A stretch of DNA of 62,081 bases from an uncultured Prevotella sp. (GTDB lineage Bacteria > Bacteroidota > Bacteroidia > Bacteroidales > Bacteroidaceae): NCBI GenBank assembly GCA_900543975.1, contig UQTI01000008.1:1-62081 (forward strand), written 5' to 3'. The position numbers were made by a program, and so were the translations under genes. Under the pieces are notes generated by a model that had not been told where the DNA came from, did no database searches, and saw only the letters and a program-made list of their open reading frames with translations. Position 1 is the stretch's first letter, and each line of letters opens with the position of its first letter. Shown here piece by piece: positions 48,032-57,907 of this stretch.

Positions 48032-48868
48032 TCACTCGTCTTGGTTATGACAGGTTCGACATTTAGGCATGAAACTGTAGGTCACCGACAGCTGTAGCGC
48101 CGAATAGCAGTCGGTGTTTTTAAACAGACCCGAGCTCTTCACGCCGTAAGGGTCTTTGTATCCGTCGAGCTCATCGCTGAGGGAGAAGTGGACAGCCCAC
48201 TCCAGGCCCACGTTGAGCCTCTCGGCAGCCTTATATTTTACCCCCAGGCCCATGGGCACGTTGCCCGTAAACACCGTTTTTCCGCCTCCCGACACGACGG
48301 TTGCTCCAAGACCCGCGAAGACGAACGGTGTGAACCGCTTCGCGCCGCGATAGTCGTGGCCTGTGCCGTAGGGCCAGAAATTATATTCGTAGGTCAAGCT
48401 GAGGTCGAACACCGAGTTGTTAAACTCATAGTTGCTCCGCTCGTTTCCCGTGATCGTGGGTACCGCTCCTGCGCGTGTCTGCCCGTTCACGGTGCCGTCA
48501 GAGCCTCCGTTGCCCGTTCCTCCTGTCTCAGAACCGCCTGTTGTGCCGTCGCCGCTGCCCGCTCCGTTGCCCGTTGAGCCTGTCGAGAGGGTAGGGAACC
48601 ATGTCTTCACATCGTTGGCGTTGCCTTTGAGCTTGCCGTAGGTGGCTGCGAGGCGCAGACCCATATAGGGGTTGAAGATTCGTCTTAAGATCACAGAAGC
48701 GCCCGGTTGCATGTTGCTGAAGATGCCGCCGTTATAGTCGCCCTCATAAGACACAAGAGCCACACCGGCACCAATCTCCATCTTATATTGGTCGTCGGTC
48801 TGCGCCCTCAGGTCTGCTGTGTGCAGCGCAAGGGCCATGAGCAAGCCTAAACATTGTGCTAAGCGCAT
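48032..48868 (-). CDS. DUF6089-like outer membrane beta-barrel protein
   Basis: 278 residues starting at the ATG complementing 48866-48868 with a signal peptide (MRLAQCLGLLMALALHTADLRAQ). The mature part has alternating amphipathic strands and ends in QLSVTYSFMPKCRTCHNQDE, resembling DUF6089 barrels found beside bamA in Bacteroidota. A Gly/Thr/Ser-rich stretch (about residues 95-140, TGSTGNGAGSGDGTTGG and more) is inserted in what should be a surface or periplasmic loop. It may assist or accompany envelope assembly; the function is not established. Confidence 0.78.
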   Translation of the reverse strand: MRLAQCLGLLMALALHTADLRAQTDDQYKMEIGAGVALVSYEGDYNGGIFSNMQPGASVILRRIFNPYMGLRLAATYGKLKGNANDVKTWFPTLSTGSTGNGAGSGDGTTGGSETGGTGNGGSDGTVNGQTRAGAVPTITGNERSNYEFNNSVFDLSLTYEYNFWPYGTGHDYRGAKRFTPFVFAGLGATVVSGGGKTVFTGNVPMGLGVKYKAAERLNVGLEWAVHFSLSDELDGYKDPYGVKSSGLFKNTDCYSALQLSVTYSFMPKCRTCHNQDE

Positions 48869-48952
48869 CTTTTCCACCTTATTATATATATAGACGTCAA
48901 AAAGAGGTGCCCGTTTAACAAGCTCCCCTCTTTGCCACCAGGCTTTCAAGCC

Positions 48953-50365
48953 TTAGTTTGCCTTTTTCTTTTCTTCAAAGACATCCTCTCTCTTCTCCCA
49001 GCCGAGGAAGTTTTGTCTTCCGCGCCACACCTGACCGGTGCCGCCGCAGACAATCCACACGAAGTTGTCGCTGTCGACGGCAAACGCCAGTGTGCCGTTG
49101 GAGCTGATGCCCTCGGGCATGGTCACCACGGTGTCGGCCTGCCATGTCAGTCCGTGATCTTCGCTTCTATACATCTTGGCTGTCTGCTGTCCGTTATTAT
49201 GGCCGAGAGCCACGATGCGTCCATTATAGACGCCCATCTGCAGGTTGTCGAACGCCGGCAGACGGTTGTCGTTGTCGTCATAGGGATATTGCATCCACTG
49301 CTGCTTGTTCTGTCCGTCTTCCTCAATCTTTGCCCACACAGAGCTGTAAGCCTCGCCGTCGTTATGGCCCACGACCACGACGTAGCGGCTGTCGCTGTTG
49401 GTCGGGAGGGGCAGGGTGGCGCTGGCAAGCCCCTTGGTCGGGAACTGTGCCATGTTGTCGTCCTCAGACACGGGTTCTGCTGTCCACGCACCTGTTGTGA
49501 GGTTGTCCACGGGTGCCGACATGAGACCCTGGCCGTCCACGTTGGCGTAGAGACGCTGCGAGGTGGCAGCCAGCAGGGTGTTGAAGTTGTGTGCAGAAGC
49601 GGTTGTCTGCAGGGAGTTGTCATCAAACTCGGCCACGCCGCCGTTGCCGGCCACAAAGCCCTTGGCGTTGTTTCCGACGAGCGTGTTCCACACGTTGGCA
49701 CCTTCCTGAGCTGATGTCCATGTGGCGGTCTTGTGTGCCGCTGCCATGTTGTCTTTTGAGCCGACATAGTAGAAGCTCTCTGCGCCGTCGGTAGCTGCGA
49801 TGTGCAGCCCGTCCTTGGTTGCGGTCATGCGCAAGCCCTTCATCTGCTTCAGCTCCTCGGGAAGCGACGGCATCTGCTTCCACACGAAAGCGGCGCTGTC
49901 TTGCTTATGCACGTTCACCGACACGGTGTAGCGGCGGAAGCCCAGTCCGGAGTTGCTATAGGCAATGAATGTGCGCGGTGTCGTAAAGTCGATGGTGTCG
50001 GTAGAGGCGAAATATTTCACCGTGTCGCTGGTGGCACTCTTCAAGCCCACCACACCCGAGTTGTATGTAGACAGTGTGCAGAGCACCTTCGCTGCCAATG
50101 CCTGCATGGGCAGTGAGTCGACATTGTATATTTTTCCGCCGAGCTGGTCGATTCTAAATTTCACCGAACTGAAATTTTTCGACACGATGCTGTCCTTGCC
50201 CGTGGCCTTGTGTTGTCCTGCGACATACTGCACGTTTCCGAGTGAGAAAGCCGATATGGCGCTGTCATCGCTGTAGTCGTATTCGACATCGCTGTTGCTC
50301 AGACATGAGGAACACATCACTATTGCCGAGAGCATCATCACGACAGATAATATTTTCTTCTGCAT
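48953..50365 (-). CDS. DUF6242-like lipoprotein with beta-propeller body
   Basis: 470 residues with a lipoprotein signal (MCSSC, Cys21). It resembles DUF6242: an N-terminal domain beginning VEYDYSDDSAISAFSLGNVQ, followed by Kelch/sialidase-like repeats with Trp-rich turns (MYRSEDHGLTWQADTVV). It is probably anchored in the outer membrane and of unknown function. It is the first gene of the minus-strand cluster; TAAATTTG (50397-50404, minus strand) 32 bases upstream is a possible -7 box. The next gene, with the DUF6089 domain, starts 84 bases downstream. Confidence 0.75.
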   Translation of the reverse strand: MQKKILSVVMMLSAIVMCSSCLSNSDVEYDYSDDSAISAFSLGNVQYVAGQHKATGKDSIVSKNFSSVKFRIDQLGGKIYNVDSLPMQALAAKVLCTLSTYNSGVVGLKSATSDTVKYFASTDTIDFTTPRTFIAYSNSGLGFRRYTVSVNVHKQDSAAFVWKQMPSLPEELKQMKGLRMTATKDGLHIAATDGAESFYYVGSKDNMAAAHKTATWTSAQEGANVWNTLVGNNAKGFVAGNGGVAEFDDNSLQTTASAHNFNTLLAATSQRLYANVDGQGLMSAPVDNLTTGAWTAEPVSEDDNMAQFPTKGLASATLPLPTNSDSRYVVVVGHNDGEAYSSVWAKIEEDGQNKQQWMQYPYDDNDNRLPAFDNLQMGVYNGRIVALGHNNGQQTAKMYRSEDHGLTWQADTVVTMPEGISSNGTLAFAVDSDNFVWIVCGGTGQVWRGRQNFLGWEKREDVFEEKKKAN

Positions 50366-50396
50366 TATTTTTTCTGTTCTTTTTTGTTTTTAGCTG

Positions 50397-50404
50397 CAAA
50401 TTTA
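50397..50404 (-). promoter_or_regulatory. Possible -7 element of the envelope cluster
   Basis: TAAATTTG on the minus strand matches TAnnTTTG, 32 bases before the DUF6242 gene. The -33 box is not seen at normal spacing. Confidence 0.4.
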
Positions 50405-50571
50405 GTCAGAATTTGGCAAAATAAGCCACTTTTGTTTGTTTATTATGTAAATTAATGATTAAAAGCGTGTTTTTTAAAGTTTGTTTAGTGTTAAAGCACC
50501 ACCCGAAGCCGCCAAAACTTGCTTAGTCAAGAACCGCAGACAACGGTTACATAAGAAAAGGCGGCATTTAT

Positions 50572-50602
50572 TTTGCCGTTCGAATAAAATATTGTAGATT
50601 TG
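50572..50602 (+). promoter_or_regulatory. Promoter of the RecQ fusion gene
   Basis: TTTG (50572-50575), a 19-base spacer and TAGATTTG (50595-50602), a full match to the Bacteroidota consensus. The start codon is at 50631, so the leader is about 20 bases. Confidence 0.75.
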
Positions 50603-50630
50603 CCCACTCAAACACTGCAAGAAGCCACAA

Positions 50631-52959
50631 ATGTCAATATTAGATTTTCTTTTTGGCAACAAGTCATCAGACAACAACACAAGCGACACTGCCGATGTCG
50701 TCGACGCAACGCCCCGACACCGCAATGCCGACAACTATGCCTTTGTTGATGTCGAAGTGGGAATGAAAGACCATAAGGTGCATGACATTGGCTCCTTACG
50801 GCACGACGGGGCCTTGTTTCACAACGCAAACAAGGCGGAACTTGCAACCTTTCTGCAAGACATCGACTATGTATGTGGGCACAACATCGTGCATCATGAT
50901 GCCAAATATCTTTTTGACCAACCGCCATTTACCACAGCACAGAAAAGCCAGTGGCTTCTTGTCGACACCCTCTATATGTCGCCGTTACTGTTCGCGGCAA
51001 GGCCTTGCCACAAGCTTGTTAAGGACGACAAGCTGGTCTCTGACGATGTTAACAATCCGGTGAACGACTGCAAGAAAGCCCGCAGCCTGCTGTTCGACGA
51101 GATAGCACAATGGAACATGTTGCCAAGAGACGAACAGAGCATTTTCGCCACTTTACTCTTCAAGGAGAAAGAGTTTGAGGGGTTCCTTTCAATGGTCAAC
51201 GCGTTTGGCTTGCGCATGCTGCGGACAAACAGACCAGACGACCGTGAAGACATTGACTACCCCATGCTTGAGCGACAGATAAAGAAGCAATATGCAGGGC
51301 GCATCTGTAGCCATGCCGATGTCGTCACCATGGCCATGAAGCATCCGTGCGAACTGGCATACGCCCTCGCCCTTGTCGACACCAACGACTACCGCTCCGT
51401 CACACCAGGATGGGTGCTCTACAACTATCCTGAAGTGGAGCACATCATGCTGCTGCTGCGCCACCGGCGATGTGCCGACGGATGCGACTACTGTAACACC
51501 TTCCTGGACATTCACCAAAACCTGAAACAACACTTTGGCTATTCCTCGTTCCGCACCTACGACGGGCAACCGCTTCAGGAGCGTGCGGCACAGGCAGCGG
51601 CCGACGGCAAGTCGCTGCTTGCCATATTTCCCACAGGCGGCGGCAAGTCGCTCACATTCCAGCTTCCCGCCCTCATGGACGGACACTCTGTTCACGGCCT
51701 GACGGTGGTCATCTCCCCGCTCCAGTCGCTCATGAAAGACCAGGTAGACAATCTTGAGGCACGCGGCATTACCGATGCCGTGACCATAAACGGTCTGCTC
51801 GACCCCATATCACGCTCACTCGCCATTGAGCGTGTGCAGAACGGCGATGCCTCACTGCTCTACATCTCGCCAGAGATGCTGCGGTCCAACACCATCGAGC
51901 GCATACTCATGGCTCGCCATGTGGTCAGGTTCGTCATTGACGAGGCACACTGCTTCTCCGCCTGGGGACAAGACTTCCGTGTAGACTATCTCTACATCGG
52001 AAAATTCATAAAGAAATATCAGGAGCACAAGCAAGGCTCCTGCACCGTTCCCGTGTCGTGTTTCACGGCCACGGCAAAACAGAAAGTGGTGCAGGACATC
52101 TGCGACTACTTCAGACATTGGCTGGGCACAGACCTTGAACTGTTCGCCTCGTCGGCATCGCGCAAGAACCTCCAGTACAAGGTTATACATGTCGACTCAG
52201 ATGAAGACAAGTATGTCAGGCTGCGCGAGTTGCTTGGCGAGAGCTTATGCCCCACAATCATATATGTGTCGCGCACCAAGCGCACCGTCGAACTGGCATC
52301 CCGTTTATCGCGCGACGGCATGAAGGCTCTGCCGTTCAACGGCAAGATGTCGCCCGACGACAAGATCAAGAACCAAAACGCCTTCATGTCGGGCGAGGTA
52401 GACATTATTGTCGCCACGTCAGCATTCGGCATGGGCGTGGACAAGAGCGATGTGGGGCTGGTGGTCCACTACGACATTTCCGACTCGCTTGAGAACTATG
52501 TGCAAGAAGCCGGACGCGCCGGGCGCAACCCCTCGCTGTCTGCCCGCTGCTTTGTGCTCTACGCCGACAACGACCTTGACAAACATTTCATTCTGCTCAA
52601 CCAGACAAAGCTGAGCATCAGCGAGATACAGCAGGTATGGCAAGCCATAAAGAGGCTCACGCACAACAAGTCGCGCCTGCAATGTTCAGCCCTTGAGATA
52701 GCCCGACAGGCAGGATGGGACGATTCGGTGGCCGACATAGAGACTCGTGTGCGGACAGCCATTGCCGCCCTGGAACAAAGCGGCTACATTGAGCGCGGCA
52801 ACAACATGCCTCATGTCTATGCCACGGGCATCACCGTGCGCAACATGGACGAGGCCCGTCAGCGCATCGCATCGTCGTCGCTCTTCGACAAAGAAGAGGT
52901 GGAGAATGCGGTGAGAATAATAAAGTCGCTCATATCGCAGAAATACATATCGCGCACAG
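50631..52959 (+). CDS. N-terminal part: 3'-5' exonuclease and RecQ helicase domains
   Basis: This part covers about 776 residues. Residues 36-165 resemble a DEDD 3'-5' exonuclease: YAFVDVEVGM (Asp-x-Glu), VCGHNIVHHDAKYL (motif II) and NNPVNDCKKARSL (motif III). The RecQ helicase follows from about 300: Walker A IFPTGGGKSLTFQLPAL near residue 333, DEAHCFSAWGQDFR near 438, the end of the second RecA-like domain in VQEAGRAGRNP near 630, and then part of the winged-helix region. The same frame stays open to 53777, but beyond 52959 its translation is Arg-rich and unlike any protein. Confidence 0.8.
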
Positions 52960-55575
52960 GATGCCGAGGCAGAGTCGCGTATCGACTACCTCGCCGACAT
53001 CCTCGGCCTGAACAAGCACGAAGTGGTGTCGGCTGTAGGACGCATGAGGCAGGAAGGCATTCTTGGCGACACCAGAGACATCTCCGCCTTCATGCAGGAC
53101 GTTGGCAACGAGCGCAAGGCCATGCACAAGCTCGAATGTTTCGCCAAGCTGGAACAGTATGTGCTGAGCAACATCCCCGACGACGCGCTTCGCATCTCCT
53201 ACAAGCAGCTCAACGACAAGGCTGTGCACGACGGGCTGGAAGAGTCGACAGAGAAGCACATACGCACGCTTCTCTATTTTCTGGTTGTAAAAAACTATAC
53301 GCGCAAGAAGGAAGACGGTATCCAGAACCTCATTATAAGCCGTCAGGCAGACATGAAGAACACGCTTACGCGCTTCGAAAAGCGCCTCAACATCTGCCGC
53401 TTTGCCATAGGATGGCTATACGCGCGTGCTGCAAATGCAGAGGGCGAGGCAGCAAAGAACGGTGTGGTCAACTTCTCCGTTGTGGAGCTGCTCAACGACA
53501 TCAATGCCGGGAACCGCTCGCTGTTCTACAACGGCGAAGAGCTGAAAATAGAGGACATCGAGGAGGCTCTGCTGTATCTCTCCAAGATTGGCGCCCTAAA
53601 ACTGGAGGGAGGATTTCTCGTGCTCTACAACGCCATGACCATCAACCGCAAACAGATGGACAACCGCGTGCGCTACAAACAGGACGACTACCGCATGCTC
53701 AACGAATTCTACAAGCAGAAAATACAGCAGATCCACATCGTCGGCGAATATGCCAACCTGATGGTGGAAAACTATGATGCCGCCCTGCGCTATGTGCACG
53801 ATTATTTCAACATGGACTACCGTCTGTTCATTGACAAATATTTCAAGGGCGACCGCGCAAGAGAGATTGAACGCAACATCAGTCCGGCAAAGTTCCAGCA
53901 GCTGTTCAATGACCTTTCGGAAAAGCAGAAAGCCATCATCGACGACCATGCATCACGGTGCATCGTAGTGGCCGCAGGACCGGGAAGCGGCAAGACGCGC
54001 GTGCTTGTGCACAAGTTGGCCTCGCTGCTGTTGCTTGAAGACGTGAAGCACGAGCAGCTGCTCATGCTCACCTTCTCGCGCGCTGCAGCCACCGAATTCA
54101 AGCAGCGGCTCATGCAGCTCATCGGCAACGCCGCCCACTTCGTCGACATCATGACGTTCCACTCTTTTTGCTTCGAGCTGCTCGGACGCATAGGCAATCT
54201 TGACGACGTGAACAGCGTGGTGGTAAAGGCTGCCGAGATGATAGAAACAGGTGAGGTGGAGCAAAGCCATATCGGCAAGACCGTGATCGTAATAGACGAA
54301 GCGCAGGACATGAATGCAGACTCATGCCGCCTGGTGAACGCCCTCATGCACAGCAACGAAGACATGCGTGTCATTGCCGTCGGCGATGACGACCAGTGCA
54401 TATTCTCTTTTGCCAACGCCAACCCACAATACATGTACAACCTGAGCAAGACAGAGGGCGGGCGTTTTGTGGAGATGACCGACAACTACCGCTGCGCAAA
54501 AAAGATTGTCAGTTCTGCCAACGAGTTCGTGAAGCTTATCAGTGGACGACTGAAGCAGTCGCCCATCGTCTCAATGAACAAACAGGAAGGCACCGTACGC
54601 ATAACCCACCACGGCTCACGCTACATGTATGACCCGTTGATGTCTGACATCACAGCGAGCAAGCTGCAAGGCTCCACATGCGTGCTCACCCAGACCAACG
54701 AGGAGGCTGTGACGGTCATGGCGTTGCTGCGCCGACAGGGAATAGTGGCCAAACTCATACAGACAATGGGCGACCTGAGGTTCTGCAATCTGGCGGAGGT
54801 GAGATATTTCGCCAAATGTCTCGCCGGACACAAGACGTCGCCGGTCATCAGTGAGGAAGCGTGGACAGAGGCAAAAGACAAGACCTTTGCCAAATACAGG
54901 CGGAGCACAGCCCTCCCTTATCTCTGCAGATGTGTTGAACTGTTTGAGAAGACCAACAAGGACAAATATTACAGCGACTTCGGCGAATATCTGTTCGAAT
55001 CGAAAGTGGAGGACTTCCATGACACATCCGGCAACGAGATTATCGTGTCGACAATACACAAGGCCAAGGGACGCGAGTTTGACAATGTGTTCATGCTCGT
55101 TGACGGACGGCAACAACTTACTGACGAACGGCTGCGTTGCTATTATGTGGCAATGACCCGCGCACGTCTGAACCTGTCCATACACACCAACGGCACGGCT
55201 TTCAATAGCATCACGTCGGCTACGCACGTCGCCGATACACGTTCCTACGGAATGCCGACGGAGATCGTCATACAGATGTCACACAAGGACGTGAACCTCA
55301 GTTTCTTCCAGCATTGCCACAACGATGTGCTAACCTTGCAAAGCGGCGATCCTTTGACGTGCGACGACAACACCCTGCATACACCTTCAGGCAAAATTGT
55401 TGCCGAGTATTCGGCGGCGATGCGTGAGCGGATAGCGAAACTAAAAAAAATGGGCTATGCGCCAACAGCAGCGACAACACGGTTCATTGTGGCATGGAAA
55501 CGCAAAGATGCGCCCAAAGAAGAGAAGGAGACAGCCGTGCTGCTTGCCGATCTGAAACTTGTAAGACAACAATAA
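52960..55575 (+). CDS. C-terminal part: UvrD/Rep-type SF1 helicase domain
   Basis: About 870 residues in the shifted frame. The first ~300 are helical and winged-helix-like linker. An SF1A helicase follows: Walker A VAAGPGSGKTRVLVHKL (53970-54020), Walker B VIDEAQDMNADS (54288-54325), VGDDDQCIFSFANANP, TIHKAKGREFDNVFM (motif V) and YVAMTRARLNLS (motif VI). If translated alone, ATG or other starts from about 53023 could give a free UvrD-like helicase. It has no promoter of its own that I can see. Confidence 0.8.
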   Translation, partial: DAEAESRIDYLADILGLNKHEVVSAVGRMRQEGILGDTRDISAFMQDVGNERKAMHKLECFAKLEQYVLSNIPDDALRISYKQLNDKAVHDGLEESTEKHIRTLLYFLVVKNYTRKKEDGIQNLIISRQADMKNTLTRFEKRLNICRFAIGWLYARAANAEGEAAKNGVVNFSVVELLNDINAGNRSLFYNGEELKIEDIEEALLYLSKIGALKLEGGFLVLYNAMTINRKQMDNRVRYKQDDYRMLNEFYKQKIQQIHIVGEYANLMVENYDAALRYVHDYFNMDYRLFIDKYFKGDRAREIERNISPAKFQQLFNDLSEKQKAIIDDHASRCIVVAAGPGSGKTRVLVHKLASLLLLEDVKHEQLLMLTFSRAAATEFKQRLMQLIGNAAHFVDIMTFHSFCFELLGRIGNLDDVNSVVVKAAEMIETGEVEQSHIGKTVIVIDEAQDMNADSCRLVNALMHSNEDMRVIAVGDDDQCIFSFANANPQYMYNLSKTEGGRFVEMTDNYRCAKKIVSSANEFVKLISGRLKQSPIVSMNKQEGTVRITHHGSRYMYDPLMSDITASKLQGSTCVLTQTNEEAVTVMALLRRQGIVAKLIQTMGDLRFCNLAEVRYFAKCLAGHKTSPVISEEAWTEAKDKTFAKYRRSTALPYLCRCVELFEKTNKDKYYSDFGEYLFESKVEDFHDTSGNEIIVSTIHKAKGREFDNVFMLVDGRQQLTDERLRCYYVAMTRARLNLSIHTNGTAFNSITSATHVADTRSYGMPTEIVIQMSHKDVNLSFFQHCHNDVLTLQSGDPLTCDDNTLHTPSGKIVAEYSAAMRERIAKLKKMGYAPTAATTRFIVAWKRKDAPKEEKETAVLLADLKLVRQQ

Positions 55576-55595
55576 AAACACCTCCCTCTAAGCGA

Positions 55596-55633
55596 AAAAC
55601 GAGGAAACCGTCTGTTCTCGGTTTTCTCGTTTT
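55596..55633 (+). terminator. Terminator of the RecQ fusion gene
   Basis: AAAACGAGGAAACCG (55596-55610) pairs with CGGTTTTCTCGTTTT (55619-55633) with one G-T pair, followed by a T-run. The AT-rich stretch after it (55640-55720) repeats CCTCGTTTTC. Confidence 0.75.
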
Positions 55634-55774
55634 TTTCTTATTTTTTTCTTATTTTTCCTCGCTTTCTTCGTCTTCCTCGTTTCCCTCGTTTTCCACGTTT
55701 TCCACGCTTTCCTCGTTTATTCACATTAAGCAGAAAGACGGTCTTGACATTGGAAAGAGGCTTAGCTCAAGACC

Positions 55775-57337
55775 TCATTCCACCACCTTCCAGTCGACCA
55801 GACCCTTGCCTTCGCTGTCAAGCTCCACGGCGAGGCCCACCACCCGACGCTTGTCGGCCTTGAAGGGTTCGGTATATCCGCACGAGCGAATCTGCTGTTC
55901 GGCAGCAGCGAGGCCACCGTTGTTGGAGAGCTTCAGTTCGATGACATAGATGTAGCGCGAGAGCCATGCCACGAGGTCAATGCGGCCGGTGGCAAGCATG
56001 CGCTCCACCTCCACACGCACGCCGAGCGCCTGAAGAATGGTGCTGATGATGAGGCGATAACGCTCCTCCATGTCCATCGAGGCGAGCTTCTTGTTGCTGT
56101 AAGGCACGTCGGCAATGAGTGCGCGCAGCGACTTTTTCGCCTCGTCGAGCTGGCCTGTGCCAAGCTGGCGGTAGAGATTGGCCTGCAGCGACACCGTGTC
56201 GCCCTGCTTGCGAAGGGTAAGGGCCGGCAGCACCATTGCGTTCAACGCCTGACGCACCTCTTCGTTGGGGATGCCGAGAATGTAGCCAAACTCATCAGCC
56301 GACTTTATGGTAAGATAACCCGACTGGTAGAGGAACAGTTCGGGACCTCCGCCCGTCACGTCGGACGTTTCGAGAAGGAAACGGTCTATGCTGCAATGGT
56401 CGAAATCGTTGAGGCGTATCTCCATGTCGCCCACAAACTTGGGCAGCAGCGATGTTGCCCCCGACATGGCCCAATAGCTTCTGAGACGTTTCTGACACAA
56501 TGAGTTGACAAGACTGAACGGGTTGTAGACGTCCACCATATTAAGGTCGCAGAAATGGTAGCCGTCGTAAAAGTCCTTCAGCCTTTCCAACGTCTCGTCC
56601 GCCGTCCAGCCGTTCATCTGAGCCATCTGCTCCACCTCAGGCATGAAGTTGTCCACAATCTCCTGCTTGGTTATTCCGCAAATGGCAGCATACTGCGGCT
56701 CGAAACTGATGTTCATTAGATTGTTGAGCACGGAGAAGAGGGAAATCTGCGTAAACTTTGTTATGCCTGTGATGAAGACAAAGCGTTCCATCTCGTCATC
56801 TGCCTTCAAGATGGCAAACACCTCGCGATAGAGGGCTGTGCAGGCTTCGTGCTCAGGGGTATGCCACGAGTGCTGAAGAGGCGAGTCATACTCGTCGATA
56901 AGTATGGCTACCTGCTGGCCGGTCTGGTTGTAGGCCGCCTTAATAATGGCATTAAACCTTACAGCGAGCGAGGCATCAGGACTGGCATCCGAACCATACA
57001 CCTTTTCATAGTCGCTGAACGTATAACTAAGATAAGAGCGTAAGGTATCTGTATCTGCTCCTCCACGGCTCATGTCGAGCCTTATCACGGGACGTGCTGT
57101 CCAATCCTGCTCCAGATCCATGATCTTCAGACCCTCGAACAGCTCGCGCCGTCCCTCAAAATAAGCCTGCAACGTGTCGACAAGCACCGACTTGCCGAAC
57201 CGTCTTGGACGGCTCAGATAGTTGTATTTCACGCCGTTGACAAGATTCCATATAATGTCGGTCTTGTCAATATAGAGATATCCGTTCTTCCTTATCTCCA
57301 CAAACGACTGTATGCCTACCGGCAATTTCCTGTTCAT
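55775..57337 (-). CDS. AAA-ATPase with C-terminal PD-(D/E)XK nuclease-like domain
   Basis: 520 residues starting at the ATG complementing 57335-57337 (MNRKLPVGIQSFVEIRKNGY); another in-frame ATG lies 12 bases upstream. The N-terminal predicted AAA-ATPase domain has the unusual P-loop SRPRRFGKSVLVDTL near residues 40-55, and LIDEYDSPLQ as Walker B. The C-terminal domain has GRIDLVAWL and YVIELKL, the pattern of PD-(D/E)XK nucleases. This architecture (PF09820 plus PF08011 type) is multicopy in Bacteroidota, and its role is unknown; defence, mobile-element and housekeeping ideas are all unproven. It has a perfect promoter 170-200 bases upstream. Confidence 0.88.
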   Translation of the reverse strand: MNRKLPVGIQSFVEIRKNGYLYIDKTDIIWNLVNGVKYNYLSRPRRFGKSVLVDTLQAYFEGRRELFEGLKIMDLEQDWTARPVIRLDMSRGGADTDTLRSYLSYTFSDYEKVYGSDASPDASLAVRFNAIIKAAYNQTGQQVAILIDEYDSPLQHSWHTPEHEACTALYREVFAILKADDEMERFVFITGITKFTQISLFSVLNNLMNISFEPQYAAICGITKQEIVDNFMPEVEQMAQMNGWTADETLERLKDFYDGYHFCDLNMVDVYNPFSLVNSLCQKRLRSYWAMSGATSLLPKFVGDMEIRLNDFDHCSIDRFLLETSDVTGGGPELFLYQSGYLTIKSADEFGYILGIPNEEVRQALNAMVLPALTLRKQGDTVSLQANLYRQLGTGQLDEAKKSLRALIADVPYSNKKLASMDMEERYRLIISTILQALGVRVEVERMLATGRIDLVAWLSRYIYVIELKLSNNGGLAAAEQQIRSCGYTEPFKADKRRVVGLAVELDSEGKGLVDWKVVE

Positions 57338-57509
57338 GATTGCTGCCATAGTGCTTCAATTTTTTTATAAACATTACGCTAAGAATTGCCGAATAGCTTA
57401 AAATGAGCATTTATGAGCATTTTTTACCTCAATGGAAGTAATGATTTAGCAACGGTTCCTATTTCTGCAATATACATACGTTTGCTTGTCAAGCAACTCT
57501 TTTCTTTTG

Positions 57510-57540
57510 CAAAAATACAACAATTTGTTGGATACACAAA
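57510..57540 (-). promoter_or_regulatory. Promoter of the AAA-ATPase gene
   Basis: On the minus strand, TTTG (57537-57540), 19 bases and TATTTTTG (57510-57517). The leader would be about 165 bases. Confidence 0.65.
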
Positions 57541-57587
57541 GAAAAGCATGTTTTTTAACGATAGGGGTCGGCAAGGGCTTTTCAATG

Positions 57588-57690
57588 AGCTTTTCAAGGG
57601 CTTTCAATGAGCTTTCAATAAGCTTTCAAAAGGCGCTCAATGAGCCTTTCAAAGAGCTTTTCAATGAGCCTTTCAATGAGCTTTTCAAAG
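57588..57690 (+). repeat. TTTCAATGAGC tandem repeat
   Basis: Eight or so imperfect units of TTTTCAATGAGC / TTTCAAAGAGC occupy the left part of the gene-free spacer 57350-58308, upstream of the AAA-ATPase promoter. Confidence 0.6.
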
Positions 57691-57732
57691 CATGTTCTTT
57701 TTTTGTTCTTCCATGTCTTGTTCATGCGAAGA

Positions 57733-57860
57733 AACGTATAAATATGCAAAAGGGGAAGGGAGAAATGAATAAATATCCAAAAACGCGATTGTAAGCATTT
57801 ATATCGGTCCTTCTTTCTGTTTTCAAAAATAAGGGGCTTCCAACTTATTATTTTATTCAA
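57733..57860 (+). repeat. Truncated family C element
   Basis: Matches the left ~130 bases of the copy at 30710-31012, including GTATAAATATGCAAAA, GAAATGAATAAATAT and TTCTGTTTTCAAAAATA, then ends. The right terminal repeat is missing. Confidence 0.65.
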
Positions 57861-57907
57861 ATCGCTGAAGAAAGACAGCACATCTATGTGCAAAGATACA
57901 ACTTTTT

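Larger units (their letters stand above)
50631..55575 (+). pseudogene. Exonuclease-RecQ-UvrD fusion helicase gene interrupted by one frameshift
   Basis: Two reading frames in the same direction together code for one protein of about 1,650 residues. Homology-quality sequence leaves the first frame after SRT at 52956-52958 and resumes in the next frame with DAEAESRIDYLADILG from 52960. Removing a single G in the GG at 52959-52960 would restore one continuous frame. Both halves are otherwise free of stops and retain all helicase motifs, so the lesion is either very recent, a sequencing error or a programmed shift. The upstream promoter is perfect and the downstream terminator strong, so the gene is a single unit. 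Confidence 0.75.

Noticed and set aside
52960..53777. Continuation of the first RecQ frame beyond the frameshift
   Set aside because: The translation becomes Arg/His/Gln-rich nonsense, while the neighbouring frame carries helicase-like sequence across the same interval.
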